34,305 nucleotides of DNA from a virus. Each line of letters starts with the position of its first letter. Position 1 is the first letter of the stretch. The notes below the pieces were generated by a model that saw nothing but the letters and a program-made list of their open reading frames with translations, had not been told where the DNA came from and did not search any database. A program made the translations under genes and the position numbers. Of the stretch, positions 1-5,513 are shown piece by piece. The stretch is taken from positions 1 to 34,305 of the IMG/VR virus record IMGVR_UViG_3300027499_000018. The stretch is one strand, 5' to 3'.

Positions 1-23
1 ATATAATTTATATATACTCTTTA

Positions 24-46
24 AGAAATTTACTATGTAAATTTCT
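24..46. repeat. Perfect inverted repeat, 10-bp arms
   Basis: AGAAATTTAC (24-33) and GTAAATTTCT (37-46) are perfect reverse complements separated by TAT. It could be an operator, a weak hairpin or part of an AT-rich origin; the sequence does not decide. Confidence 0.75.
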
Positions 47-50
47 ATAA

Positions 51-78
51 ATAAGTAATACTTATAATATATATTATA
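51..78. repeat. Two overlapping AT-rich palindromes
   Basis: ATAAGTA-A-TACTTAT (51-65) is a perfect inverted repeat with a one-base centre. TATAATATATATTATA (63-78) is a perfect 16-bp palindrome that overlaps it by three bases. With the repeat at 24-46 they form a run of easily melted symmetric sites. A dimer-binding regulator or an origin unwinding element are both possible. Confidence 0.7.
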
Positions 79-240
79 TTTGCAACTTTCGTGCCAACCT
101 TCGGTCACAGTTTCTGTCTGTGGCGAATTAAACACAATAGCATTGCTTTCCGTATACATATGTGAAATACTGCATATATGTACTTTTTGCTTCATTTCTT
201 CACTCCTTGTCTGGCTTCCGGGTAGCGAACCGGTGGAATT

Positions 241-272
241 TTCACTGCTAGTGAAGAAGTGTAGCACTGCTA
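241..272. promoter_or_regulatory. Candidate repressor operator upstream of the repressor gene
   Basis: TTCACT-GCT-AGTGAA (241-255) is a perfect inverted repeat, and its CACTGCTA is repeated in direct orientation at 265-272, 22 bp (about two helical turns) away. The same CACTG half-site recurs on the other side of the repressor gene, at 786-790 and inverted at 763-767. This pattern fits an autoregulating phage repressor binding on both sides of its own gene. The assignment is inferred from symmetry and placement only. Confidence 0.5.
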
Positions 273-315
273 ATAATGTTGAGCAAGTACGACTTGTAAA
301 AAGGAGATAGGAGTT

Positions 316-768
316 ATGGTTTCAAGACGAGACCTTACCGCCGAGGAAAGGGCGGAACGTGAAAGACTTCGCGAGTTGTGGGATGCGAAGAAGGACGAGT
401 TGCATCTCACACAAGTCAAGGCGGCGAAGGCTCTGGGCTTCAGCAACCAGACCGCCATCTCTCAATACCTGAACGGGAGGATACCCCTGAACTTTGAGGC
501 GGTAGTGAAGTTCTGCAAACTTCTCAAGGTTGACGTTGCGGATGTGTCCGATCGGTTCTCAAAGATGATCCCATCTGAGAGCGCACTGGCAACGCGCATT
601 ACCGTATCTGACCTAGATTCGCTTGAGTTTGTCAGGGCGATGAATGATGTGATGTCACCGAGCGTTCGCAAGGGAGACCTGATGATCATCGACAAGGGCG
701 ATCTGTCTGGCTCCGGACTGAGCCTCCCAACAGGCAGGATCGTGGCGGTGCTTACTGCACCTCAGTGA
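316..768 (+). CDS. XRE-family phage repressor with truncated, serine-less S24-like C-terminus
   Basis: Likely lysogeny repressor of 150 residues. A lambda-type helix-turn-helix spans about residues 31-56, and a short S24/LexA-like segment follows at about 108-147. In that segment the usual G/D-S-M-x-P serine motif reads N-D-V-M-S-P, so valine (V112) occupies the catalytic serine position. The chain stops at RIVAVLTAPQ, before the strand that would carry the catalytic lysine. It is therefore much shorter than self-cleaving repressors such as lambda CI (236 residues) and probably cannot autocleave. The start is supported by AAGGAG at 301-306 (a second AGGAG lies at 309-313). Candidate operators sit on both sides. 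A Cro-like role is an alternative, but the C-terminal domain favours a CI-type repressor. Confidence 0.8.
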   Translation: MVSRRDLTAEERAERERLRELWDAKKDELHLTQVKAAKALGFSNQTAISQYLNGRIPLNFEAVVKFCKLLKVDVADVSDRFSKMIPSESALATRITVSDLDSLEFVRAMNDVMSPSVRKGDLMIIDKGDLSGSGLSLPTGRIVAVLTAPQ

Positions 769-792
769 AATTATCAAAATATCAGCACTGAT
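762..792. promoter_or_regulatory. Candidate repressor operator next to the early promoter
   Basis: ATCAG-CA-CTGAT (781-792) is a perfect 12-bp palindrome ending two bases before the -35 box. TCAGTG at 762-767 and CACTGA at 786-791 are also reverse complements. The CACTG half-site matches the upstream operator candidate at 241-272. Binding here would block polymerase at the early promoter. Confidence 0.5.
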
Positions 793-793
793 G

Positions 794-822
794 TTGACAA
801 CTCTATGCAAGGCTCATATACT
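794..822 (+). promoter_or_regulatory. Sigma70-type early promoter
   Basis: TTGACA (794-799) and TATACT (817-822) are separated by 17 bp, which is consensus spacing. Transcription would start near 829, upstream of the annealing-protein gene at 858, and run through the early operon. A TGTGT-TCGCT-ACACA inverted repeat (828-842) sits on the predicted start site and may be a further regulator site. Confidence 0.85.
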
Positions 823-857
823 CGGTCTGTGTTCGCTACACATATCGAAAGGAGCCT

Positions 858-1586
858 ATGGAGAACATCCAGCAATCGGGGGTAGAACCCTCATCGTTTG
901 AGCGGCTATCCGCTATCGACTGCGCCGACCACATCGAGTCCAAGAACGGTCTCTCGTACCTGTCTTGGGCTTGGGCGGTGCATTACCTGCTGAAGGAAGA
1001 CCCACAAGCATCGTGGTGGTATCTATTCTGGGACAGTAAGCCTTACTGTCAGGTCGGAGATACCGCGATGGTTTTCTGCGTGGTCAAAGCCTTTGGGATG
1101 GAACGCACGGCGCAACTGCCCGTGATGAACCATCGCAACCAACCAATCCCAAACCCCAACGCCTTTGAATTGAACACCGCTATGCAACGGTGCTTGGCTA
1201 AAGCCATTGCCCTGCATGGACTTGGGCTGTACATCTATCAAGGAGAAGACGTTCCCGTAGGAGATGACGATGCAGTTGAAACGCCGCGACCTGTTAAAGC
1301 CGATAGCAAACCAAAGGAGACTGTTTCGTCAAAGACGGCTGGAAAATCTTCGTCTACAAGTACGAGCAGTGCTACTGCGGCTAAAAGCCTTGGTGATACG
1401 GAGTTGAAAACAATTCGCGCCTTGGCGGAACAAGCCGGAGTCAGTGAACTCGTCATCGCAAAAAAGTACGGGGTCGACACCTTGGAGCAAGTCGGTCTTG
1501 AAAAGACGGCAGAGATCACCACAAGACTGCAAGAAGTAATCAAGCAAAAAGCAACCAAACAAACCACGGAGAAAGAACCAGCATGA
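858..1586 (+). CDS. DUF1071/Sak3-like single-strand annealing protein
   Basis: Probable recombinase that anneals complementary single strands during phage recombination. Residues 14-135 carry the DUF1071 signature: YLSWAWA at 34-40, LPVM at 87-90, and the run RCLAKAIALHGLGLYIY at about 111-127 followed by GED. DUF1071 is the Sak3 group of phage annealing proteins. A Lys/Ser/Thr-rich linker (about 145-175) leads to a small helical C-terminal domain (about 178-235), an arrangement common in annealing proteins. AAAGGAG lies only three bases before the ATG, so spacing is short. It is the first gene after the early promoter and overlaps the next by ATGA. The nuclease gene at 1900 supports a two-component recombination module. 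Confidence 0.82.
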   Translation: MENIQQSGVEPSSFERLSAIDCADHIESKNGLSYLSWAWAVHYLLKEDPQASWWYLFWDSKPYCQVGDTAMVFCVVKAFGMERTAQLPVMNHRNQPIPNPNAFELNTAMQRCLAKAIALHGLGLYIYQGEDVPVGDDDAVETPRPVKADSKPKETVSSKTAGKSSSTSTSSATAAKSLGDTELKTIRALAEQAGVSELVIAKKYGVDTLEQVGLEKTAEITTRLQEVIKQKATKQTTEKEPA

Positions 1587-1900
1587 GCAACATTCCCGCA
1601 ATCAGCATCGCAGTTTTCGAAAACACCAAGCGCAAGTCTGACAAAGCCCCCAACCGCAACGTCGTCATCGAGGTGAACGAGGACATCACCCTGCGTGATG
1701 GTACCTTCCTGCCTCGTGGTCTGAAGTTGGAGGGTGGTTTGTGGGGTGCAAAGGCAAAGTCTGGCATGACCTATGAGCGTGGCTCAGTTGGTGATCCTTA
1801 CCAACCGCAAGGCGGCTCACGCCCGGTGGCACGTTCGGCTCCAGCCGCTCGTTCCGAAGAACCCCGTCGCTCTGACTTGGACGAAGGTGTGGACTTCTAA
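1583..1900 (+). CDS. Small protein with SSB-like acidic C-terminal tip
   Basis: 105 residues, not assignable to a family by eye. Residues 1-70 look like a compact beta-rich domain. Residues 71-95 are a Gly/Pro/Ser/Arg-rich disordered linker. The chain ends DLDEGVDF, resembling the acidic-plus-phenylalanine tip (DDDIPF) of bacterial single-stranded DNA-binding proteins. It lies between an annealing protein and an exonuclease, overlapping the former by ATGA and the latter by one base (TAATG). A role as a phage ssDNA-binding protein or a recruiter of SSB-tip-binding host proteins is plausible. No OB-fold signature is visible, so the function is inferred from tail and context. Confidence 0.6.
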   Translation: MSNIPAISIAVFENTKRKSDKAPNRNVVIEVNEDITLRDGTFLPRGLKLEGGLWGAKAKSGMTYERGSVGDPYQPQGGSRPVARSAPAARSEEPRRSDLDEGVDF

Positions 1901-2745
1901 TGAACCTCACCAATCTTCACGGACTGCCTGACGCATTCGTTGCCGCTGTACGCAACGATGCGTATGTGGGCGGCGGTGACATCAGCGTAACCAAACTGAT
2001 CGATGCTCCGCAACGCAGAGCCTTGTACAAGCAGTACAAGTCTGCGGTTGTTGAGGATGTGTCTGAGCGTGTTTGGTCTCTGCTTGGTCAGGCTGTTCAC
2101 ACGGTATTGGAAAGGGCTGGTACATCAGCCCTTGTTGAAGAACGCTTGTACGCAAAGGTCAATGGCTGGGAGTTAAGCGGTCAGTTTGACCGGCTTCACC
2201 TTGGCGACAAGACTCTTCAAGACTGGAAGGTCACAACAGTATTTAAGGCTGACGGCTCAGAAGACTGGGAACGTCAACTTAATGTCCTGCGCTTTCTCGC
2301 CCATGAGAATGGATACGAGGTAGATCACCTTCAGATCATTGCGATCTTTAGGGACTGGCGCAGGAGTGATGCCGCCCGGAATCCTGACTATCCACAGACA
2401 AACGTGAAGGTTATTGATGTTCCGGTTTGGTCACTAGACCAGACCAAAGCCTATGTGGAAGAGCGGATTGCAATGCATCAGAAGGCTGATCGTGGCGAGT
2501 TTGTTCCATGCTCTGATGAAGAGCGGTGGTATGCCGGGACAACTTACGCCCTGATCAAAGAGGGTGGCAAACGGGCAACGAAAGTTGCCCAAACCAAAGA
2601 GGAACTTGGTGAGCCAGCCAAGGGTTATGTAATCGAAGAGCGCAAAGGTGGCTACCGCAGATGTGAAAACTTCTGTGAGGTTGCACCCTTCTGCGGTCAG
2701 TTCCAGTTCGAAAAAGGAGAAGTGAAAAATGATGATACCAATTGA
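1900..2745 (+). CDS. PD-(D/E)XK exonuclease, RecB/Cas4-like, with four conserved cysteines
   Basis: Probable exonuclease partner of the annealing protein, making single-stranded DNA ends. Motifs in order: GQAVH (H67), GQFD (D97), DWK (D108, K110) and a QLN element (about 126-128), the usual RecB-family order. Cysteines at 204, 255, 259 and 265 (one upstream, three clustered near the end) match the iron-sulfur arrangement of Cas4/AddB-type nucleases, so a 4Fe-4S cluster is likely. The start shares one base with the previous stop (TAATG); GAAGGTG at 1881-1887 is a distant ribosome site, so coupling probably matters. At 281 residues it is a normal size for phage nucleases of this class. Confidence 0.8.
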   Translation: MNLTNLHGLPDAFVAAVRNDAYVGGGDISVTKLIDAPQRRALYKQYKSAVVEDVSERVWSLLGQAVHTVLERAGTSALVEERLYAKVNGWELSGQFDRLHLGDKTLQDWKVTTVFKADGSEDWERQLNVLRFLAHENGYEVDHLQIIAIFRDWRRSDAARNPDYPQTNVKVIDVPVWSLDQTKAYVEERIAMHQKADRGEFVPCSDEERWYAGTTYALIKEGGKRATKVAQTKEELGEPAKGYVIEERKGGYRRCENFCEVAPFCGQFQFEKGEVKNDDTN

Positions 2746-2944
2746 TCAAGCCGCCACTTTCTTGGGCATGACAGTTGAGTCGGTGCGATACCTCGCCCGA
2801 CACAAGCGAATCCCAGCCGCCAAGGTTGGGCGCTCATGGAGATTCCATCGAGACGATCTCGAAGGATTCATTCGCAATCAATACGGCTCAAGCCAACAAG
2901 AAAAAGGACAAGAACATGGCGACAGTGCAAGTCACGCTCAGTGA
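2729..2944 (+). CDS. Excisionase-family (HTH_17) DNA-binding protein
   Basis: 71 residues. Residues 4-50 match the MerR-like helix-turn-helix typical of excisionase-family proteins: IDQAATFLGM, SVRYLARHKRIPAAKVGR, then WRFHRDDLEGFI. The tail is polar and disordered. AAGGAG at 2714-2719 sits nine bases before ATG 2729. It overlaps the nuclease gene by 17 bases and the next small gene by 29. It is the best candidate in the window for a recombination directionality factor working with the integrase at 5514, but a role as a transcription regulator is equally allowed by the fold. Confidence 0.68.
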   Translation: MMIPIDQAATFLGMTVESVRYLARHKRIPAAKVGRSWRFHRDDLEGFIRNQYGSSQQEKGQEHGDSASHAQ

Positions 2945-3116
2945 CACGAATGGTGGCGTGGAGATGACGGTTAGTTGCGACCAAGATTCTGATAGTGGGT
3001 TAACCCCGGCGATGCTGATGGGTCATGCACTAGCGAATCTTGCAAGTCAATTAACACAGGGAAGGCTTTTGAATGAGGTGTCGATGCACAGCGAAAGCGA
3101 AGTTAGATGTCATTGA
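2916..3116 (+). CDS. Small hypothetical protein
   Basis: 66 residues, unrecognised. It opens with a short beta-like stretch (MATVQVTLSD), has an acidic patch, and then a helical segment rich in Ala/Leu/Met. The ATG at 2916 follows an AAGGAC site and overlaps the end of the HTH gene in another frame. Upstream in-frame codons would run through the HTH gene, so the internal ATG is preferred. It overlaps the following zinc-ribbon gene by 44 bases, within the tight early operon. Confidence 0.55.
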   Translation: MATVQVTLSDTNGGVEMTVSCDQDSDSGLTPAMLMGHALANLASQLTQGRLLNEVSMHSESEVRCH

Positions 3117-3438
3117 CAGTCGGATTGTTGGAGACGAGGTAGTTAAGCGCAAGCGATTCTGCCCCGTCTGCAAGACGACATATCGAACCATTGAAACCAT
3201 GTTGGGAGTGCATGAGAAACCGAAACCTAAACCAGTAGAGAAGAAAGAACCGAAGGTCGACCCTTCAATCATTGCCCGTAGACAAGCCCCAAAGCCAAAG
3301 AAGGTGGCAAAAAAGGCTTCAGTAGAGATACCCAAGTCTCAGAGGCGAGAGAAAGAAGAGTTGGGCTGGAGTTCAGGGAGTTATGACGATGACCTCAGAG
3401 ACCTTGGAATTGACTTTTATAGAGACGATGACTTTTGA
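3073..3438 (+). CDS. NrdR-like zinc-ribbon protein
   Basis: 121 residues. The N-terminus carries a zinc ribbon: C3 and C5, then the NrdR-type phrase VIDSR, then C30-P-V-C33 and TYRTIE. It uses C-x-C rather than C-x2-C for the first pair, as I recall for short phage versions. The ATP-cone of true NrdR repressors is absent; a Lys/Pro-rich linker (about 47-95) follows instead. The chain ends with an acidic run finishing RDDDF, another SSB-tip-like ending. A ribosome site (AAGG, 3062-3065) lies seven bases before the ATG. The role may be DNA binding or transcription control; the substrate is unknown. Confidence 0.65.
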   Translation: MRCRCTAKAKLDVIDSRIVGDEVVKRKRFCPVCKTTYRTIETMLGVHEKPKPKPVEKKEPKVDPSIIARRQAPKPKKVAKKASVEIPKSQRREKEELGWSSGSYDDDLRDLGIDFYRDDDF

Positions 3439-3631
3439 ACAAAGGGACTTTGTTCGACGGTTGTTGAGGGATAGGTCGTTGCTTTCAGAAGCGTTTAGGA
3501 GATCCTCCCACGAGATCAGTTTGCTTCGGCACGTTGAGTCTCATATTCGGGCGTGGATCAATGGCGAATCAGAGTTGGATCAGGAGTACTTGGATCGTTT
3601 GTTCAACACTTTGGATGGGATTAGGGGATGA
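3389..3631 (+). CDS. Hypothetical early protein
   Basis: 80 residues, unrecognised, charged and mostly helical (FEQRDFVRRLLRDRSLLSEAFRR, then a second helix ending DRLFNTLDGIRG). The ATG at 3389 is preferred because AGGGAG at 3375-3380 lies eight bases upstream; in-frame ATGs also exist at 3383 and 3428. It overlaps the zinc-ribbon gene by about 50 bases and the next gene by ATGA. A DNA- or protein-binding adaptor is possible but cannot be shown. Confidence 0.5.
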   Translation: MTSETLELTFIETMTFEQRDFVRRLLRDRSLLSEAFRRSSHEISLLRHVESHIRAWINGESELDQEYLDRLFNTLDGIRG

Positions 3632-3933
3632 AAAAAGTAGACATGGTGAATCATCCGCCGCACTACACCAGCGGCAAGATTGAGTGCATTGACTACATGG
3701 AGGACGTGCTGTCCCCCGAAGAGTTTCGGGGTTACCTCCGTGGTCAGATCATCAAGTACAACCACCGGCTGGTTTCTAAAAGCAAGCCGGGTGAAGATGC
3801 AGGTAAGTTGGCTTGGTACTCTGCACGACTTCAAGAGTTCATGAGTAAGCCCGTGCCGAAGCGTCGGGGCAGACCGCTTGGGTCCAAGAACCGCAAGAAG
3901 GTCTCGGCTCCAGAACAGGCGGTAACTGCATGA
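3628..3933 (+). CDS. DUF3310 protein with AT-hook-like tail
   Basis: 101 residues. The N-terminal 70 residues match DUF3310, a small family frequent in phages: VNHPPHYTSGKIECIDYME, EEFRGYLRGQIIKYNHR, and a Lys-Trp-Tyr segment (KLAWYSARL). The family function is not established. The C-terminus adds KRRGRPLGSKNRKK, which contains the R-G-R-P core of an AT-hook, so this copy may bind AT-rich DNA minor groove. It overlaps both neighbours by ATGA. Confidence 0.75.
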   Translation: MKKVDMVNHPPHYTSGKIECIDYMEDVLSPEEFRGYLRGQIIKYNHRLVSKSKPGEDAGKLAWYSARLQEFMSKPVPKRRGRPLGSKNRKKVSAPEQAVTA

Positions 3934-4448
3934 GTGTTTTCGAAGACCAGAAAAAGTTCATGCGGGTTTGTGGTCAGACGCCGTCGTTCCAGAATGTTCA
4001 GTTGTACAAGCGTTTGATTGCGGAGGAGTACCAAGAACTTCTGGAGGCTTGGTACAAGTTGACCTATCAGCCAGCGATCAACGGCGGTGACGATGATCAC
4101 AAAGACTATCCGGATCATGTTGCGGAGATAGCAGACGCTTGCCTTGATCTGATCTACGTCACGGTTGGCATGATGCATAGCCTTGGTCTTCGACCACAGC
4201 AGTTATGGGATGAAGTCCAGCGATCAAACATGAGCAAGTTTGTGAAGCGCTCGTGTTCGACCTGCGATGGGATTGGCTCGGTGTCCGAGTCAACTGACAT
4301 TGGTTTGGCTGAGAAGCCATGCCCATCCTGTGATGGCGCTGGCTTTGAGTACGAAGTGATCAGGCGAGAGGATGGAAAGATCCTCAAGCCAGACACGTTT
4401 TCCCCACCTGATTTGGCGACTATCGTCAGATGGCAATACGCACGGTAA
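3930..4448 (+). CDS. MazG-like nucleotide pyrophosphohydrolase with inserted DnaJ-type zinc finger
   Basis: 172 residues; expected to hydrolyse nucleoside triphosphates or related nucleotides in the cytoplasm. The all-alpha pyrophosphatase signature is clear: E32-E33-x2-E36 and E66-x2-D69-x3-D73 as metal ligands, followed by SLGL and SNMSKF. In related phage enzymes, as I recall them, SNMSKF runs almost directly into a phrase like REDGKILKPPNFSPPDL. Here two CxxCxGxG-like knuckles (C109/C112 and C131/C134) sit between them, and REDGKILKPDTFSPPDL resumes at 146. The start overlaps the previous stop by ATGA. The insertion may add a protein or nucleic-acid contact. Confidence 0.8.
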   Translation: MSVFEDQKKFMRVCGQTPSFQNVQLYKRLIAEEYQELLEAWYKLTYQPAINGGDDDHKDYPDHVAEIADACLDLIYVTVGMMHSLGLRPQQLWDEVQRSNMSKFVKRSCSTCDGIGSVSESTDIGLAEKPCPSCDGAGFEYEVIRREDGKILKPDTFSPPDLATIVRWQYAR

Positions 4449-4708
4449 TCGTCGCGCTGTTCTGGTCTAGTCTGGGTGCGCTTCTCGCACTTCATTTTTC
4501 CGCTCCGCAACAAGGGTTACTTGATGCTGAGTTCGCCAGAGGGAGGGAGGCTGGCAAGCGGGAGGCTCTCCAGACTAGACCGCCATCAGAACAACTGGAA
4601 CTTGTGTGTGCTGGGCTTTGGTTTTCAGATCAGACCTTAAAACACAGATACCTAGAAGAGAAGAGACGGATGATCAATGAACTCAAAAGCACCTGCACCA
4701 AAACCTAA
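4430..4708 (+). CDS. Small membrane-anchored protein of unknown function
   Basis: 92 residues. Residues 3-23 form a single hydrophobic segment (IRTVIVALFWSSLGALLAL), followed by a soluble, charged part with a short Arg/Glu helix. It overlaps the MazG-like gene by 19 bases and the next gene by 32. No strong ribosome site is seen, so coupling to the upstream gene is likely. Being early, it could act on the inner membrane, for example in exclusion, but nothing shows this. Confidence 0.5.
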   Translation: MAIRTVIVALFWSSLGALLALHFSAPQQGLLDAEFARGREAGKREALQTRPPSEQLELVCAGLWFSDQTLKHRYLEEKRRMINELKSTCTKT

Positions 4709-4916
4709 CACGGTTCCATACGAGGAACTGATTGACAGGATTGACTACGCCCTTGCTGGGGCGGATTACAACGACGTGATCCCGGCTCTGGCCGCTTTCT
4801 ATGCGATGGCTGGCAGGAAACTGAACACTGACAAAAAATTGCTGATCACCTATATGGTCGAGACAGTTGACCGGGTGTACAGCGGGAAAGGTAAGCGTGA
4901 TTGTCCAAAGCACTAA
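4677..4916 (+). CDS. Hypothetical early protein
   Basis: 79 residues, unrecognised. It is acidic and helical (YEELIDRIDYALAGADYNDVIPALAAFYAMAG), ending in a Lys-rich tail. The ATG lies inside the end of the previous gene, with GAGACGGA about seven bases upstream. It also overlaps the start of the HTH gene. Confidence 0.5.
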   Translation: MNSKAPAPKPNTVPYEELIDRIDYALAGADYNDVIPALAAFYAMAGRKLNTDKKLLITYMVETVDRVYSGKGKRDCPKH

Positions 4917-5337
4917 GGAGAAGAAGCGTCGCATCATCAAGGTGAATGCTCTTAGTTTTGCTCAGTTGGTCAAGTACATGAACGAGGGAACCTACACCTG
5001 TATGGAATTGGCGGAACTGACAGGACTGCACTACGTCACCGTCCTTCAGTACACCCGTGAGATGTACCGTGCGAAAGCCGCGCACATTGCTATGTGGGAA
5101 AAGGATTCGTGGGGCAGGGATGCCCTAAAGGTTTACAAGATCGGGCGAGGAAGAGACGCCAAGCGGGAGGTCATGACTCGTGCAGAAATTGCCGCACGAT
5201 ATCGAGCCAAGAAGAAGGGCAGAGACTTCATAAACATTCTGAGAGGTGAGCATGAATCAGATCATGGTGAACGCAGTGGAGTGGGATGCGTTGATGAAGG
5301 AACGAAACGACTTGAGGGTGAAGGTTGCCATGCTTGA
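4897..5337 (+). CDS. Phage HTH regulator-like protein
   Basis: 146 residues with GTG as the preferred start: AAAGG lies five bases upstream, and no ATG occurs early in the frame. An N-terminal basic stretch (KEKKRRIIK) leads to a helix-turn-helix at about residues 18-55 (LVKYMNEGTYTCMELAEL, then GLHYVTVLQYTREM). A conserved-looking phrase IAMWEKDSWGRDALKVYKIG follows, and then RYRAKKK. I associate this pattern with phage winged-helix regulators. The last 28 codons overlap the next gene in another frame and look less protein-like. It lies late in the early operon and may control later expression. Confidence 0.6.
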   Translation: MIVQSTKEKKRRIIKVNALSFAQLVKYMNEGTYTCMELAELTGLHYVTVLQYTREMYRAKAAHIAMWEKDSWGRDALKVYKIGRGRDAKREVMTRAEIAARYRAKKKGRDFINILRGEHESDHGERSGVGCVDEGTKRLEGEGCHA

Positions 5338-5431
5338 AGAGAAGATTGAGCATCAACGGGAGCGGATAAGACTCCTGATTGCAGAGGTTGCCTTCGTAGA
5401 GAACGGGTACGGGCGCAAGCCTGAGAGTTAA
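5252..5431 (+). CDS. Small coiled-coil protein
   Basis: 59 residues, mostly one predicted coiled coil (ALMKERNDLRVKVAMLEEKI followed by HQRERIRLLI). The ATG at 5252 has GAGAGG at 5241-5246. It overlaps the end of the HTH gene by 86 bases and is the last gene before the integrase promoter. Function unknown. Confidence 0.5.
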   Translation: MNQIMVNAVEWDALMKERNDLRVKVAMLEEKIEHQRERIRLLIAEVAFVENGYGRKPES

Positions 5432-5442
5432 ATCATGCCTAC

Positions 5443-5471
5443 TTGTATGAGTGCTGCACATAACTTATAAT
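5443..5471 (+). promoter_or_regulatory. Sigma70-type promoter of the integrase gene
   Basis: TTGTAT (5443-5448) and a perfect TATAAT (5466-5471) are 17 bp apart. Transcription would begin near 5478, exactly where a 16-bp repeat starts. This gives int a promoter independent of the early operon. Confidence 0.8.
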
Positions 5472-5477
5472 ATCTAA

Positions 5478-5493
5478 GCGGTACTCGATGGTA
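5478..5493 (+). repeat. 16-bp repeat, copy 1 (at the int start site)
   Basis: GCGGTACTCGATGGTA is found once here and once in perfect inverted orientation at 6715-6730. This copy covers the predicted int transcription start, a natural operator position. Confidence 0.85.
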
Positions 5494-5513
5494 GGTAGCA
5501 GAAAGGAGTGGTT

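Larger units (their letters stand above)
1..315. other. AT-rich intergenic control region with no convincing gene
   Basis: No supportable gene lies here; the only reading frame needs a TTG start, has no ribosome binding site and looks like noise. The first 80 bases are almost all A/T and hold three perfect inverted repeats listed separately. Further right lies an imperfect pair of CATAT-type arms around 152-183 and a CACAG/CTGTG pair at 106-122. The last 75 bases before the repressor carry CACTG-type half-sites. I see no clear -35/-10 pair for the repressor gene, though TAATAAT at 271-277 could serve as a -10. The region may also hold a promoter for a gene to the left of the window. Confidence 0.6.

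Noticed and set aside
80-310. 76-residue plus-strand frame in the left intergenic region
   Set aside because: Needs a TTG start, has no ribosome site, and its composition (many Cys and Ser, no pattern) is that of AT-rich intergenic DNA carrying operator-like repeats.
3073-3438. A true NrdR regulator of ribonucleotide reductase
   Set aside because: Only the zinc ribbon matches; the ATP-cone domain is missing and the rest is a Lys/Pro-rich linker.
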